64,000 nt of DNA from Cercis canadensis. Its lineage: Eukaryota; Streptophyta; Magnoliopsida; Fabales; Fabaceae. The notes beneath the pieces were generated by a model that saw nothing but the letters and a program-made list of their open reading frames with translations, had not been told where the DNA came from and did no database searches. Within the stretch, counting starts at the first letter, position 1. The number at the start of each line of letters is the position of its first letter. The DNA is taken from positions 140,212 to 204,211 of the forward strand of contig QAOA01001920.1 in NCBI GenBank assembly GCA_003255065.1, in the 5' to 3' direction. The position numbers were made by a program, and so were the translations under genes. This document shows, piece after piece, positions 25,714 to 38,062 of this stretch.

Positions 25714-28700
25714 CTAGTTGATGGCTCGTAGAGAAAAGCAACCAGAAGAGTCGAGAGAGAAACTAACACCATCAGATCCAGGCTTCACGTTCATGGGGTA
25801 TGGTGATACGCTCAACACCCTGAGTTCATGCATTCCAAAAGGATTAAAGAACGTGTAATTTAAAATGCTAGAATGCAAGCCTAGCCCAAAAAGAACATAT
25901 AAATGCCACAGAATCAGTGAATTTCTCAAACACATGCTTCCTCATATCAAACAAGTTATTTCTACCTAGAGATAAATTGGCCAAACGGCTTCCAAGGAGA
26001 ACATGGAAACGTGTATTCCAAGAAAAGAATTAAGATAAAATTCCCTACAGAGTTATATCATAATTAAAACAATAGCCAACAGAGAAAAGAGAGCAGCAGT
26101 TACCTTTCCTTGCGCTTCTCTAAAAAGCGAGCCAAGGATGCCTTGCGTGCCTGAGGCAAGCCTAATGGAAAGAAATAGAAATTTTGTTATCCATCATCTC
26201 AATGTCTAACTCAATTTCGTGTTTGAAACTAGAGCATATAGGTTATAGTGTGTACATACTATAAATATGTTATACCTGATGGAACCATTTTTATAGCTGC
26301 AGAACCGACTTGTTTAGGAGACTCCAACAGGTTACTAAGGGTAACTGAAGATGCTGCTGGTGTCATTATTGTTAGTTCATTGTTGGTAAAAGATCCTCCC
26401 CCAGGAAGAGGGCTAGGTAGGGATGAGGGATAGGATTGGCTTATAATAAAAGCATCATCTTTGGAGGGCATAGAGATTGGTGCTTGCACTTGAGCTGAGG
26501 AAACTGTCTTGTTCTGACCTGAAATAGACCCATTTCCGGCCAGTAACATGATAGCTTGAGCCTGAAAGGAAGAGAATATTAGAAAATTAGAAATGTATAA
26601 ATAGAGAAAAAGGGTTAATCTGAAATAATAACAGAGAAGTACCTTCTCCGGAGTTATGTCATCATAAACACTCACTGAACCGGCATAGAAAATGGTGAGC
26701 TGAGCAGGTGTGGCAGAAGATTTGGAAGAATTCCTACAAAGAAACTCGAATTTCAGCTTTGCCAATATCATTATCATTATATGAGTGGAATTGCAAAAAA
26801 CTTTCCACACCTCAAGTCAGTGGTGCCAACAATGGAGCCTGAGCCTCTAGATGGAAGAAGAGGTGCAGGGGTTATGAGTGGGACTCCTCGAAGAGGTTGT
26901 GGTTTAATGGCAGAATTGACCATATGATGGTCACTGGAAACGAGATTAGATTGGAGAACCCGCCTACTCGTTTGATTTGATTGCTTAGACACTGCAAATA
27001 TTCTTGCTTCCTGAGGGCAGGCTGAATGTCCACCCAAATGTTGCAGAGGATACACTGTCATTCCATGTCTGTTTCCTCCTTGCTTGCCTATATTCATATT
27101 TTTCTGCAAGAAAAAAGGGAAGATCAATTACAGAACTCATTCTTGATGAACCTTGCTTGCTTTGTTGAGCAGAGATCATGTTGAGAGCAAAAGCTAGTCT
27201 TAAAGTTGTAAACTTTATTAGAAGCAGAAACAGACCTGCATAACGCCCAAGAATGGTTTGTTGTTGTTGGAGTCAAAAGCATCAGCGGTTGATATGCTCA
27301 TATATCCCGATGATGCTAGTGGATCAACAATAGTCTTCCTTGGCCTATCTTCCTGAGGGGCCTTAAAGGACAGCAATTGAGGAACCACAGAGACTTTGTT
27401 TGAGAATGACCACTGCATTCTCGAACCCCTCACTGCCGCTGCAAATTAAGGAACAAAATGGTGCAGGACACCAGATCACGCCCATCAGCAATCAAAACAT
27501 AACAATCTCTCAATCGTGATTATAACAAATTGCAAAGATACCTCAAACTTTACCAATTTGGTGTAATATGAGTCACCAACCAGATTAGATTAAGGACCTT
27601 GTACACTATGAAACAAGAAAATTATACTTGTCTTCAAGCTAATCCAAACAACTAAGTAATGCAGAATCAATGTTACAAAATCAAGAAACTTTCCATCAAT
27701 ACATGTAGATGCATATCTCAACTCCACTCCCACGTAGCAAAATTAAATAAATAAACAAATAAAATAGGGAAAGAATATCAAGGAACAACTAATGACCTGA
27801 ATGACTCTGACCAACTGCAGTAAAATACTAAAAACATGAATCCTCAAAAACAAAACCCATCCACTAGAGGCTCTGCCACCACTTTCATCATAAGATCTAA
27901 AGTCCTTGTATTATTACTTTTTTGTTTTTGGGCCACGAGTACTTGTATGATTTCACATATTATATTTTTAGCACATGCGATCTTGTTAAGAACTTAATTA
28001 AATGTTGGCAGCATCTGAGAAGTGAGTGGACAAAACTGCAAATTTAAGAACCAAAAAGAAAAAAGTCATAGTCAACCATCTAAGACGTATTACTGTATTC
28101 AATGCTATAATTTTTTTACTAATTTTCAATATTTTATACTGTCACACTTTGTTTATTTTATTACAATAGTTCCGTGTACGTAAATATTTTATATAAACTT
28201 TATTGCACCGAGCCAGGCATTACCATCAAAGATAGTAATTTATTTCTGAAGGCCAATCACAATACGGCACATTAAATTAAGAAAACACCTCTCATTGATT
28301 AAAAAATTAAAATAAATTAAAGATAACATCACTCATGACTCATGCCCATGTTATCCATTAATAAAATATAAATAGCCAGATCAAAAAATATATATATAAA
28401 TAGCCAAATCATGTTAAAAAAAGATAAAGTACGTTCGGTTGTCTTAATCATTTAAATATAGCACCATTTTAAAACAAAATTAGAAGGAAAAAAAAAAAAG
28501 AAAGAAGCAGCACATTTTACACTAAAGAAATAAAATATAATATAATACTATAATAGTAACAGACAACTAAGACCACGTTTCTACAGTGTACCACCATCCA
28601 ACAAAAAAAGGCACACTTAAAATAGAGCTTACAACCAGTAGCATGCTTTTATCTTTGACCGTCTCAAACACATACACACACGAAGAAGTAAACAGTTCAC

Positions 28701-29437
28701 TGCAAGCTTCCATTCGCTACCATATAGCAAAGATAAATTTTAAGTAAAGAAATATCTATACAACGTTGGTGTTTTATTTAACATCCCACTATAAATGCTA
28801 ACTAAATGGACCCAGCTATGGTTCTTGGTCCCCCCTTGTCTGTCACTTCATAAACTTTAATGGAATCACCCTCATTAACAATGGCAGCTAGGCTATGAAT
28901 CTTTTTTTTGAGTGGTAAAATGCCCGCTATAATAGTGCTTAGTAATTTCATATCCTTTTTTCTGCTTAATTTTCAAGGAAAATACAACCAGTTCATCTCA
29001 AAGGAAAGAAAAGGTGTTGGAAAAAAAATTTCTAACTGAAGGAAGCTCCCGCGTTTGGTTTCAGAGAAAAATAGAGGAAATGTTGAATAAACAAAACTAG
29101 ACGAGTCAAAACTCTCAAATGTTGATTTTTCTTCACTTGCAAGACTAAATTATGAACATAGAACCAGAAAATTGAATTTCTGGAGAAACAAATAGAAAAG
29201 GTCCGAAACTTTCGAGTATCAGAGCTCAATGAATTCAAAAGAAAAAGAAAAAATATGTTTGAAGTAGCAGAGGTGAGTGAATTGCAAAAAATTAAACCAG
29301 TTTTGAAGCTGAAAGTTTTCAGTGAAAAGAAAAATCAGAGTGAAAATGCTACCTGAGTCCTTTGAACCACAAGCTGCATCCTCTTTGACAGTCCTATCAC
29401 TATTTTTTGAACTCAAACCCAAAAAATTCCACTCCAT
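25714..29437 (-). CDS. TIFY6B: TIFY6B/JAZ3-like jasmonate ZIM-domain repressor
   Basis: Seven exons (29353-29437, 27236-27438, 26811-27103, 26643-26733, 26276-26561, 26104-26161, 25714-25819) give 373 residues. The start at MEWNFLGL fits the conserved JAZ3/4/9 N-terminus (M-E-x-x-FLGL); an ATG seven codons upstream is less likely. The TIFY motif is at 207-210 inside PAQLTIFYAGSVSVYDD, the segment that binds NINJA and mediates dimerisation. The Jas motif is complete at 322-346 (SLARFLEKRKER, then VLSVSPY), with the LPQARK degron that contacts COI1. JAZ proteins repress MYC2-type factors in the nucleus until jasmonoyl-isoleucine triggers their degradation. The Jas domain is split by an intron (25820-26103); its retention would place a TAA directly at the donor. 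Intron 1 is long (1.9 kb). Confidence 0.93.
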
Positions 29438-29796
29438 ATGGAATAATGAGAGACCCACAAAATTCTTTATCTATATAATTTTACAAAGAATAAGAATTTA
29501 TGGGACCGAGGAAAAAAACTCCAAGTTGTGAGTAAAAGCTTGCTTCTGCAGCTGGGAAGAAGAGAAGGAGAGGAAGAGGGAGCGAAAGGAAAGGGATATA
29601 TAGAAAATTGCAGAAGGTTTGTGTGGTTTGAAATATGCAATCTGGACCGTTGGAATAAAGAGATTTCGATTGTACTGATAGTCACTGGCTTACTACTCGG
29701 CCCGGTTATAGGAACGAGTCCGGCCACAGACCCCGACTCTCGCGGATTGGCGGTCTCTTAGGCTAACACTTAACACTAGAATGACGCTGGATTTGA

Positions 29797-29802
29797 CACG
29801 TG
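29797..29802. promoter_or_regulatory. G-box upstream of TIFY6B
   Basis: CACGTG lies 360 bp before the start codon. JAZ genes are typical MYC2 targets through G-boxes, which gives a negative feedback loop. A second CACGTG at 30518-30523 is about 1.1 kb upstream. Confidence 0.45.
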
Positions 29803-30803
29803 CGGCTGCTCCATGCCTCTTGTGAGTTGTGATTTTCAGATTTTTATTCAACAAGAAATTTGACTATTTTTTTTTATTTATGATTTAACACTTCACGAGA
29901 AGAAGCAGAGAGATTCTTTGATCGGTTCTTTGTGATGAGCATTGAGCAGGCTGGCTGTTTGTTGAAACCGCCAATTTTGACATTTTCTTAATTTAGTTGT
30001 AAATAAACTAGGCTATTAATACGAGTTAGTTTAACTCATTATCATAAATAATTTAAACTTGAGATAGAATTTAAGATCGGTTATTAAACTAAGCAAGTCA
30101 ATTTAAATTTGTTTAGCTCGTGATCTTAAACAGCAAAGCTCATTTATTAAGCGAAGCGAGCCAACTTGAATAACCTAACCTAATGCTCAGCTTGGCTTAG
30201 GGTACCTACACCCCTACTCACATGAAAACTTGCAATAATATCATCTTAGTTGGAAATATGGTAAAGCCTACATAGATTAAAATATCTCAAACCCAACAAC
30301 TACACCATTTCTGCCTTAAAAAATGACGCCCTATTGTTTTTTTTACCACTTCCTCTTCCTTGATAATTTGTTGGAATTGAAGGGAGTGACAATATTTCTT
30401 TCTTGATGAAGAAAAATGCGAAACACAGTTTGGAACATGGTTAAAATAATGTAATAGGGAAAGAACTTGTGGTTTACACTTAACAGGGTGAAGATTTTGA
30501 AATAGTAAAAGAAATGGCACGTGGAAGGATAAGGAACACAATAAAAAGACGGAGATGGGAAGAGTGAAGATGAAGATTAAAGACGATTGCATGTGCGGGA
30601 GACGGAGATGATGGGGACAGAGAAGAGCATGCGAATCTAATTGGCACGCAACGTCACTTTGCTGGTCCCCGCGTGTCAACTGTCAACAAACCTCATGCTT
30701 ATATTTGCTAATTGCTACTCCAAAATTAATGCTTCTCTCCTATTTCACAAATTTCTGCTAAATTGCAAATTCATCTCTATCGTCCCTCTTCCCATTATGC
30801 GCA

Positions 30804-31672
30804 GCGCAGGCATTGAAAAAATGGTTTCATTAATGCCCATTTTCATTAATACACTACTTAATCACAGACTAATTCATACTAGTCAAGTTGACAAAACACT
30901 AGTCATATAAAGAATGTTTTAATCAACTCAATTAAATTTAAATTATAATGATATCAAATATATTAATATAAAATGGTATGAAGCTAAGTAACATTAAAAA
31001 AAAAAAATATTACTTCCCGGCATCTTTATTTTTTGTCCTGTGTTGTAAATTTGTTTCTGTTTCTCTTCTGATGCTTTTACTCTGTTGGCTTTACCATATT
31101 GTGTACTAATTTGTCAACAGGTTCTTAAGAAGGCAGATATGATCCGTAATAATGCAGTGGAAAGTATTTTAGCTGAACGTGATATCTTAATTACAGTGCG
31201 CAATCCTTTTGTGGTGGGCAGGTCTAACTTGTAAGTAAAGATTCAGCCATGTGTTGCCTATCTATTTCAATGACTTATTGTAAGTAACAGGTTTTCTAAA
31301 CAAATTTGTGAAGCTAGCCGTCCTTGACAAATTCCAAGAAAAAGGCATGGCAGGAGTTGTGTGTTTCTCTGTGGTCCTAATCTAGGAGAGAGGCATGGCC
31401 CGAAACAATAATCTACCACAGGAGTGTGTCAATGATCTCAATCACACTCAAATTTCAGTAACTTCTTGTATGCGTAGGCATTGAAAAAATGGTTTCATTA
31501 ATGCCCATTTTCATTAATACACTACTTAATCACAGACTAATTCATACTAGTCAAGTTGACAAAACACTAGTCATATAAAGAATGTTTTAATCAACTCAAT
31601 TAAATTTAAATTATAATGATATCAAATATATTAATATAAAATGGTATGAAGCTAAGTAACATTAAAAAAAAA
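30804..31672. repeat. About 200-bp direct duplication bracketing 464 bp of filler DNA
   Basis: 30804-31007 and 31472-31672 are almost identical (both run from GGCATTGAAAAAATGG to a terminal A-run). The sequence between them, 31008-31471, is unrelated to the repeat. Its first 223 bp are a copy of IREH1 exon 7 and part of intron 6; the rest (31231-31471) is of unknown origin. This resembles double-strand-break repair with staggered ends and templated filler. Confidence 0.85.
31008..31230 (+). pseudogene. Captured copy of IREH1 exon 7 with flanking intron
   Basis: Base for base alignable to 48401-48623 without indels, with roughly nine substitutions in 223 bp. It keeps the intron 6 end, the CAACAG acceptor, all 31 codons (VLKKADMIR to NPFV, with one K-to-N change) and a GT donor. 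It covers kinase subdomains just after the ATP-binding lysine and cannot work alone. Orientation is the same as the IREH1 gene 9.4 kb downstream. The high identity points to a recent event. Confidence 0.9.
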
Positions 31673-33512
31673 TAAACTTAGATAAATAGGCATCTGGGAA
31701 GCACATGTCACATGTTGAGAGAGTGAAAGCCAAAAATGCATTGTCTAAAGCAGAGGCTTCAAATTTGGTTAGACAAATCTTTATTGTGGAACATATCATC
31801 CAACTTGTCTCTGTCTGAATATCTGTTGTGTCATACAGCAGCACTTATTATTGGTCCAACAATTATCATTTATTTGGTTTCAATCATCAGAGAAACAAAA
31901 GGCCAAACAAACACGTTTTTAAATCTTATCCAACATTTTAAAAAACAAAAAATTAATAATTGGAGAGTAGAATACTTGACCATTGAGTCGGTGCACCTAC
32001 TTTTTTTTTTTTTTTNTTTTTTTTTTTTTCTCTTTTGGTAGGTGATTGCGTCTCCTTTTCGTTTGTTGAATTACAGTTCCTTCTTTTTATTTTCTTTAGA
32101 AACAATGAGCATCACTCTTTTCCTTTCTAGTTACTGTTCTTTAAATAATATATTCCCGGGATAAATTCCTTCAAATAAATATTAGTTTTCACAGATATTG
32201 AGATTCTTGTAATATTTAAATAAAATTATCAACTAATAAGTCTTTCTTTTTAAGATGAATCAACTAGGTTTTTAACTTTGATAAGCAAGCAAAAGCAAAA
32301 TAATGTTAATTTAATTCCCTCATTTTTTCACTCAAATCCCTATATTTGTTTGTTTTAAATTCTTTTATGATTTATTTGGATGCAAAGCAAACAATCGCAT
32401 TTACATCAAATCATAAAATGCTTTCTCTCTGATTTTAATTTATTTTATTCAAAAACAACCACACAAAAATCTAAAACCTATTTTGTAAAATTATCTGTTC
32501 AGCACCTAAAACAAAAAACGATCTGTTTAGAACTTAGCGGGTTAACAATATCTTTTTACTGCTATTATATATCCTATATAAAAGTTCACTTTTTATTTTT
32601 TCGATAGGGACAAGTTCATGTTGGATTAATGATAATAATAACTCAATTAACACTCAGCACATGAGAAAAAATAAACTCTGATTATTTTACTTGGATTGCA
32701 TCAATAATCTTTGATTTAACTATTATGCTCTTCAAATCCGCCACTCATTAATTCAGATTTAATTCTTATACAATACCCCACGCGGGGAGGGCAGTTGTTG
32801 CCCCCACATACATCTGTTTGTGTTATAAATTAGGAGGAAAAGTGCATTAGGCATAATCTATCTGTTTTCTTTTTAATAAGCCATTTAATAATCATTCCCA
32901 GGAATTACAAAAAGAAAAATGAAAGACAAACGAGAAGAAGAAAAATAATAAATTGACCTCGAAGAAATTGGGGTAAAATGAGTAAAAAGAAAAAACAGTT
33001 TTACAAAGTATTTATGTAAATAGAGTAATTTAAAATTATTTATCGATTTATAATAATTTTAATTAAATTATTGATAGACAATCAAAAGAATATGTAAAGT
33101 TATTTTGTAAGTAGCACGACCCTTTAAGTCTCGCTACTTATAAAATAGTGTAACTCATGTTATTCATATTTTATGAATAAAATAATTAAAAATATGTTAT
33201 TTTAATAGATAGTTTACACAATATTTTATTTTAATTAATAGTTTATCAAAATATATTTTATTAAACAATTTACCAGAAATTGGACTGAAACCAGGATGCC
33301 AGCAAATGCGAATGTGGCTCATAACCCAAAAGGTTTTCTTCCACAGAGGGTGATTGTGGGGTACACTTAGCTAACTCTTGGGCTCTGGTTCTGCTGCAAA
33401 ATTTCTCAACAACAGGCCCAAACCCACCTTAATGAAACATCAGAGATCTAGACCCGACCAAAAAAGGAAGCAAGACTCGAAAAAAGAACATCTACTCAGT
33501 TTAAAAATCTTA

Positions 33513-34359
33513 GGGCCTGTTAATTTTAGAAAATGTTTCCACATTTTTATTTTCTATTTTCATTTCTAGAAATATGTTTTCATTTTTAAAAAACATGTTC
33601 GTTGAAATTTTTTTATTTTTATTTTCAAATCATATCCACGTGGCTTATCTTCTCCACATCAATCTTAATTTTGTTCGCCTCGCCACCTGAAAATCCAATT
33701 TCAAGCCACACCAACACATATTCCTTGCTAATCCGCTGATGTCGAGAGTTGCTCAACGATGCCGCCCGTTTTCATTTCGTGGAAGTCCCCGGCAAAGGAA
33801 AGGGCTGTAGGAAAAGACTGACCCATTCAGTGACTTTCTCATTTCCTTTGCTCTGAGAACCGATTGGGAGGAAGGCAGTAGCTCCTCCTGGGTCTTCTCC
33901 ATTTGAAGAAGGACTCCATCTCCAGTGGGTAGTTCAGCTCTGTCGGTGCCAAGGTCTAGAACTGAAGTCAGGGATCCGATGGCCGGAGCTCCCTCGCTCT
34001 TGATTCTCCGGCGAACATGAGCACGACGATTGCGGTGGCAATTCCAGCAAGAGATGCCATGGGTCTTCTTCTCCATTTCATGTCTTCTGCTACTGTTTTA
34101 CTGTAGAAACAAATAGAATGAGAAAAGAGAGACTGTGAGTGTTGTTGAAAAAAAAAAAAAGTTAATAAAATTACAAAATTGCCACCGGTCATAAGTGAAA
34201 ACGTCTTTTTTATGTTTTCAGTTTATAGTGTATTTTAGGAAATGTTTTCATGTGTTTCCAATGGAAACATTTCTTATTTATTTAACCAAACACATTTTTG
34301 CACTTCATTTCTATTTTCACTGAAAATGGAAATAGAAAATGGCTAAAGCAAACAGGCCC
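33513..34359. mobile_element. PIF/Harbinger-like non-autonomous element with internal gene-like sequence
   Basis: 847 bp starting GGGCCTGTT and ending AACAGGCCC, flanked by TTA at 33510-33512 and 34360-34362. GGGCCTGTT termini with TTA target duplications are the hallmark of Tourist/Harbinger elements. The subterminal parts are also inverted (GAAAATGTTTCC near the left end; GGAAATGTTTTC and GGAAACATTTC near the right). The centre (33750-34110) is GC-richer and gene-like: a minus-strand ORF has a signal-peptide-like start and the phrase ARELRPSD, then a stop. No transposase is present. Confidence 0.75.
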
Positions 34360-35539
34360 TTAGTTACTTTGGTGAAGTAACACTTTTATATTTAGTGATA
34401 ATGTATAGAGTTTTATAGTAACAGTTAATCAAATGTAAACTCAATTCGGATTTAGTTTCAATCTACTTTGTTTAAGAGAATTTTATACAATCACCTTAGA
34501 GTGACTGTATGAAATTTTTTTTTATTAAAACTATTTAATGTTGGTAAAAGATATTAGTTACTTTAATTATTTGTATTTTACTATTTGATGCTAGTATATA
34601 AGAACTTTATGCTGACAATATATCAAATTTAAACTCTTGATGTTTAATGTATGAACCATCATACAAGCAATAACTTAGATGGTCATGTACCCAGTCTTTA
34701 AGGTTTGTGAGATTCTTAGGACCTAGAATTAAATATTGTTGTTGCCTACTCTTGATAGTTGTGGTGTTATTATAGTAGTATTATTAGCGATTTAAATGTC
34801 TATTTTTTTCTATATAGAAGTTTCTTGAAATTATATATAAACATACATTGTAATGTAAATATTCTACCTTTAGGATCAAATCATGTTGGTGCTAGATAAC
34901 CTACTCTTTAAGTAAACAATTTTTTTAAGAAAACCTCTACCACGTGCTCATATATAATAATTAGTTTTATAGATTTGGAAAATATGCCCTGAATGTTAAT
35001 GTAGTTGTCAAATTTGAAATCCTATAATTAATAAGTACCATTTAGAGCTTATAAAAAATATCTTTCAAGATATTCAAAGGAGAGGTGCTGTGTAGCTTGG
35101 ACTACAACACAGATTAAAGTGCAACCATTGAATACAAAAGGAGCCCGTAAGTAGCATTGTCAATTTGAGGCTTGACTTGTATAATAATTAGACTTAGCTC
35201 GTATAAATTGAGTTTAAGCTTCAACTTTTGAGGACATATTTAAAATTGATGAAGAACAAACAATTTTTACATGGTTCCTAAAATTATAACAGGATCATAA
35301 TTTAGATAACCACTAAACCAACCCTAACAGGTGATCCAATAACATTTCCTATTCTGAGTCTCGTGCCACCTTTGCTCGCAAGGGACAATATTTGGGTGTT
35401 ATTATTAATAGAATAAATCACATAGAGTTATAAAAACTTATGCTCCAAATTAGAGTTTGTCAGACACCTTATTGTGTGCTCCCGCCTTCCCCAGGGCCTA
35501 TGCATCGCGTGAGGACCAGTATTATATGAAAGTCCAAGA

Positions 35540-36395
35540 ATGATGGTGAAAGTTGTTATTCAGATACCAAATGTCATATTCCTACATTGTGGTGATGATC
35601 CAATTTATGATGTAGTGAAGTTAACTTATTCTAGATTTATGAAAAACATGCAAGATCTAAATTATTGCAAAGAAAGAGAGATCATTGCCCCTACACTAGA
35701 AGTGGTGAGAAAAATCAATGATTATATGGTTTCCTTATTGCCTGATGATGAAAAGATCTATTGAGTTCAAACAATGCATACAAATCATGGGAGAACGGAT
35801 TGGACGATATCCATACACATGAATTTCTAAATGGTATCACCATATATGACTTTCTAAACCATAGGTTAGCACTGAAGCTGAGTGTACTTGTCATGTTATT
35901 AAGGAACATAAATAAGCAGAATAGATTATGCAATAGAACGAGACCGATAATCACCCAACTTGGGAGATATGTGATGGAGAGAAACATTATTATTGGTAGT
36001 AACATAAGAAAAAATGTTTTCATTCAAAGGATAAACCTAACAGCCTCTAATAAGAAGATGCCTTTTTGACTACAGAGAAAATAATTTCCCCTGCAATGTT
36101 TGCTTTACCATGTCAATAAATAAGAGTCAAGGTCAATCCCTGTCGCATGTTAGGTTATATTTACCAAAATTAGTCTTTAGTCAAAGATAACTTTATGTGA
36201 CTTTTTCAAGGGTTCGAACAATGAGCGGCCTCAAAATTTCGACAATCGATACAAAAGGGAGTTCCACAACAAGTACCACAAATGTTGTCTTCAAAGAGGT
36301 GTTCCATAAAATCACTAAAAGAGGTATGACATAAATTGAAACATATCATGTATGTAAATAAACATATAAACTCTAAAGATTTAATCTTACACATT
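35540..36395 (+). pseudogene. Decayed Helitron (Pif1-like) helicase C-terminus
   Basis: Fragments in changing frames give the order expected in Helitron helicases: a DPIYDVV segment, then NYCKEREIIAPTLE, then INDYMVSLLPDDEK, a stop codon at about 35762, HTHEFLNGI, LKLSVLVMLLRNI, and finally INKSQGQSLSHVRLYLP (36108-36170), the last Pif1 motif. Several stops and frameshifts make it non-functional. The N-terminal Rep domain is absent. The Helitron-like 3' end lies 340 bp downstream on the same strand. Confidence 0.8.
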
Positions 36396-36680
36396 CTAAT
36401 TATATAAATGTTACATTTTTAAGATCAGAGCAAGTTCGTATAGACTTAGATAAAGACATTGATAGCCCCAACCACAATCATACACCATAGGTAATTTCAG
36501 TATAATATTATTTTAATTTCTATTAGTTTAATGTAGTTTTCAAATTTTCTATGGATTCATGATTGATACTTTTAATATATTGGATCTATGGTTCAACAAA
36601 TAAAATACACAATTGGTATATTACATACTATAGATTTATATAATTTATACTTTTATGATCACATAAATTTCATCACATAT

Positions 36681-36733
36681 CCCGTTGCATGAATCTCACG
36701 CTTTGCCGCCTAACGGCGCGGGAATATTACTAG
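36681..36733 (+). mobile_element. Helitron-like 3' terminus (hairpin plus CTAG)
   Basis: CGCC-TAAC-GGCG (36707-36718) forms a tight hairpin, and CCCG (36681-36684) can pair with CGGG (36719-36722) around it. CTAG at 36730-36733 follows eight bases after the outer stem, with T next. This fits the Helitron 3' rule (hairpin 10-12 nt before CTRR, insertion before T). No matching 5' TC end was identified. Confidence 0.5.
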
Positions 36734-37290
36734 TATATATAATAATTAGATTTTACAATTTGGAAAATATGTCTCAAATTTAAAATTGGTTACCAAATAT
36801 AGATTATCAAAATATTACATTGATATATTTTATAGGATAAATTTATTGAATGATCTCAAAATTTAAATTTGATCCAATTATCTATAGAAAATAAGACATG
36901 ACGATCCTTTTAAGTGGTATCTATTTTTAGATTTTTTTAAAAACTCAAATCTCTATACTTATTCAGAAATAAGAATAATTTTTTTTTTTTTATAATTTTA
37001 ACTACAAAAAAATAAACAATTTATACTCACAACCTACTCTTTAAGTAAACAATTTTTTTTTTTAAGAAAAACTCTACCACGTGCTCATATATAATAATTA
37101 GTTTTATGGATTTGGAAAATATGCCCTGAATGTTAATGTAGTTGTCAAATTTGAAATCCTATAATTAATAAGTACCATTTAGAGCTTATAAAAAATATCT
37201 TTTAAGATATTCAAAGGAGAGGTGCTGTGTAGCTTGGACTACAACACATATTAAAGTGTAACCATTGAATATAAAAGAGGCCCTTAAGTA

Positions 37291-37629
37291 GCATTGTCAA
37301 TTTAAGACTCGACCTATATAATAATTGGACTTAACTTGTATAAATTGAGTTTAGGCTTCAGCTTTTGAGGATTGACCCAATTTTAACCCAGCATGATTCG
37401 GGCTAGCCCAATATTAATTCAATTTTTTTTTATAATTACTTTTCTATTTTTTTGTCTATTTAAAAAATATTTAATTAAAAAATAATAAAATAATATAAAC
37501 CCCCGATTCAGCCCAATTATTAAATAGGACTAATAAGGTCGAACTTGGGCCTTATTTTATAAGTCTAATTAAAATCAGGCCTTTTTTGGCTTGGCCTATT
37601 TAAACTGAGCTGACCTGTTTTGACAATGC
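37291..37629. mobile_element. MITE with GCATTGTCAA termini and TA target duplication
   Basis: 339 bp beginning GCATTGTCAA and ending TTGACAATGC, flanked on each side by TA (37289-37290, 37630-37631). The interior is AT-rich without ORF and has inverted phrases near each end (GACTCGACC on the left, GAGCTGACC on the right). TA duplication suggests a mariner/Stowaway-type origin. Only its left part is present in the repeat copy at 35145-35232, and only its right end in the copy near 38770-38795. Confidence 0.6.
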
Positions 37630-38028
37630 TATTTTAAATATAACTAATGACTTGCAAAACAGTTCAGCCTTTCCCTGCAACACTCAAGCAAGTTACCTTG
37701 AGATGATTAGCAACTTTCATTTAAAGATAAGTTGATTAAGTTTAAACCAAACTGATTTAATTGGTTAATTATTTAATACCACCAACAAAATTGACAACTT
37801 CAATCATATGTTTTCCTTAGTTTACTTAGCACATATATGAATTTCAAACTTTAAATTATAGTCAGAATACTAAAAAAAAAAAGCATGATACTCAAATAAT
37901 AAATATTTGACATAGATATTTGTATTGTTAATTCAAGATGTGGTATCAATATTATTTATGATACATTAATTAATAAAAAATATTTTGCATTGCAAGGTGA
38001 AACACGGTCACATGTGTTAACTTTTTGT

Positions 38029-38062
<34 letters not shown>

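Larger units (their letters stand above)
34900..37369. repeat. Pair of about 333-bp direct repeats, 2.1 kb apart
   Basis: 34900-35232 and 37031-37369 are clear copies, sharing CTACTCTTTAAGTAAACAAT, CCACGTGCTCATATATAAT and GGTGCTGTGTAGCTTGGA. Homology ends at TTTTGAGGA in both. A more diverged, shorter copy starts at about 36734, immediately after the Helitron-like terminus. The repeat holds the left part of the MITE at 37291. The interval between the two copies carries the Helitron helicase remnant. Confidence 0.8.

Noticed and set aside
30287..30679. 130-codon minus-strand ORF
   Set aside because: Low-complexity, no domain, no plausible gene structure; lies in the TIFY6B upstream region.
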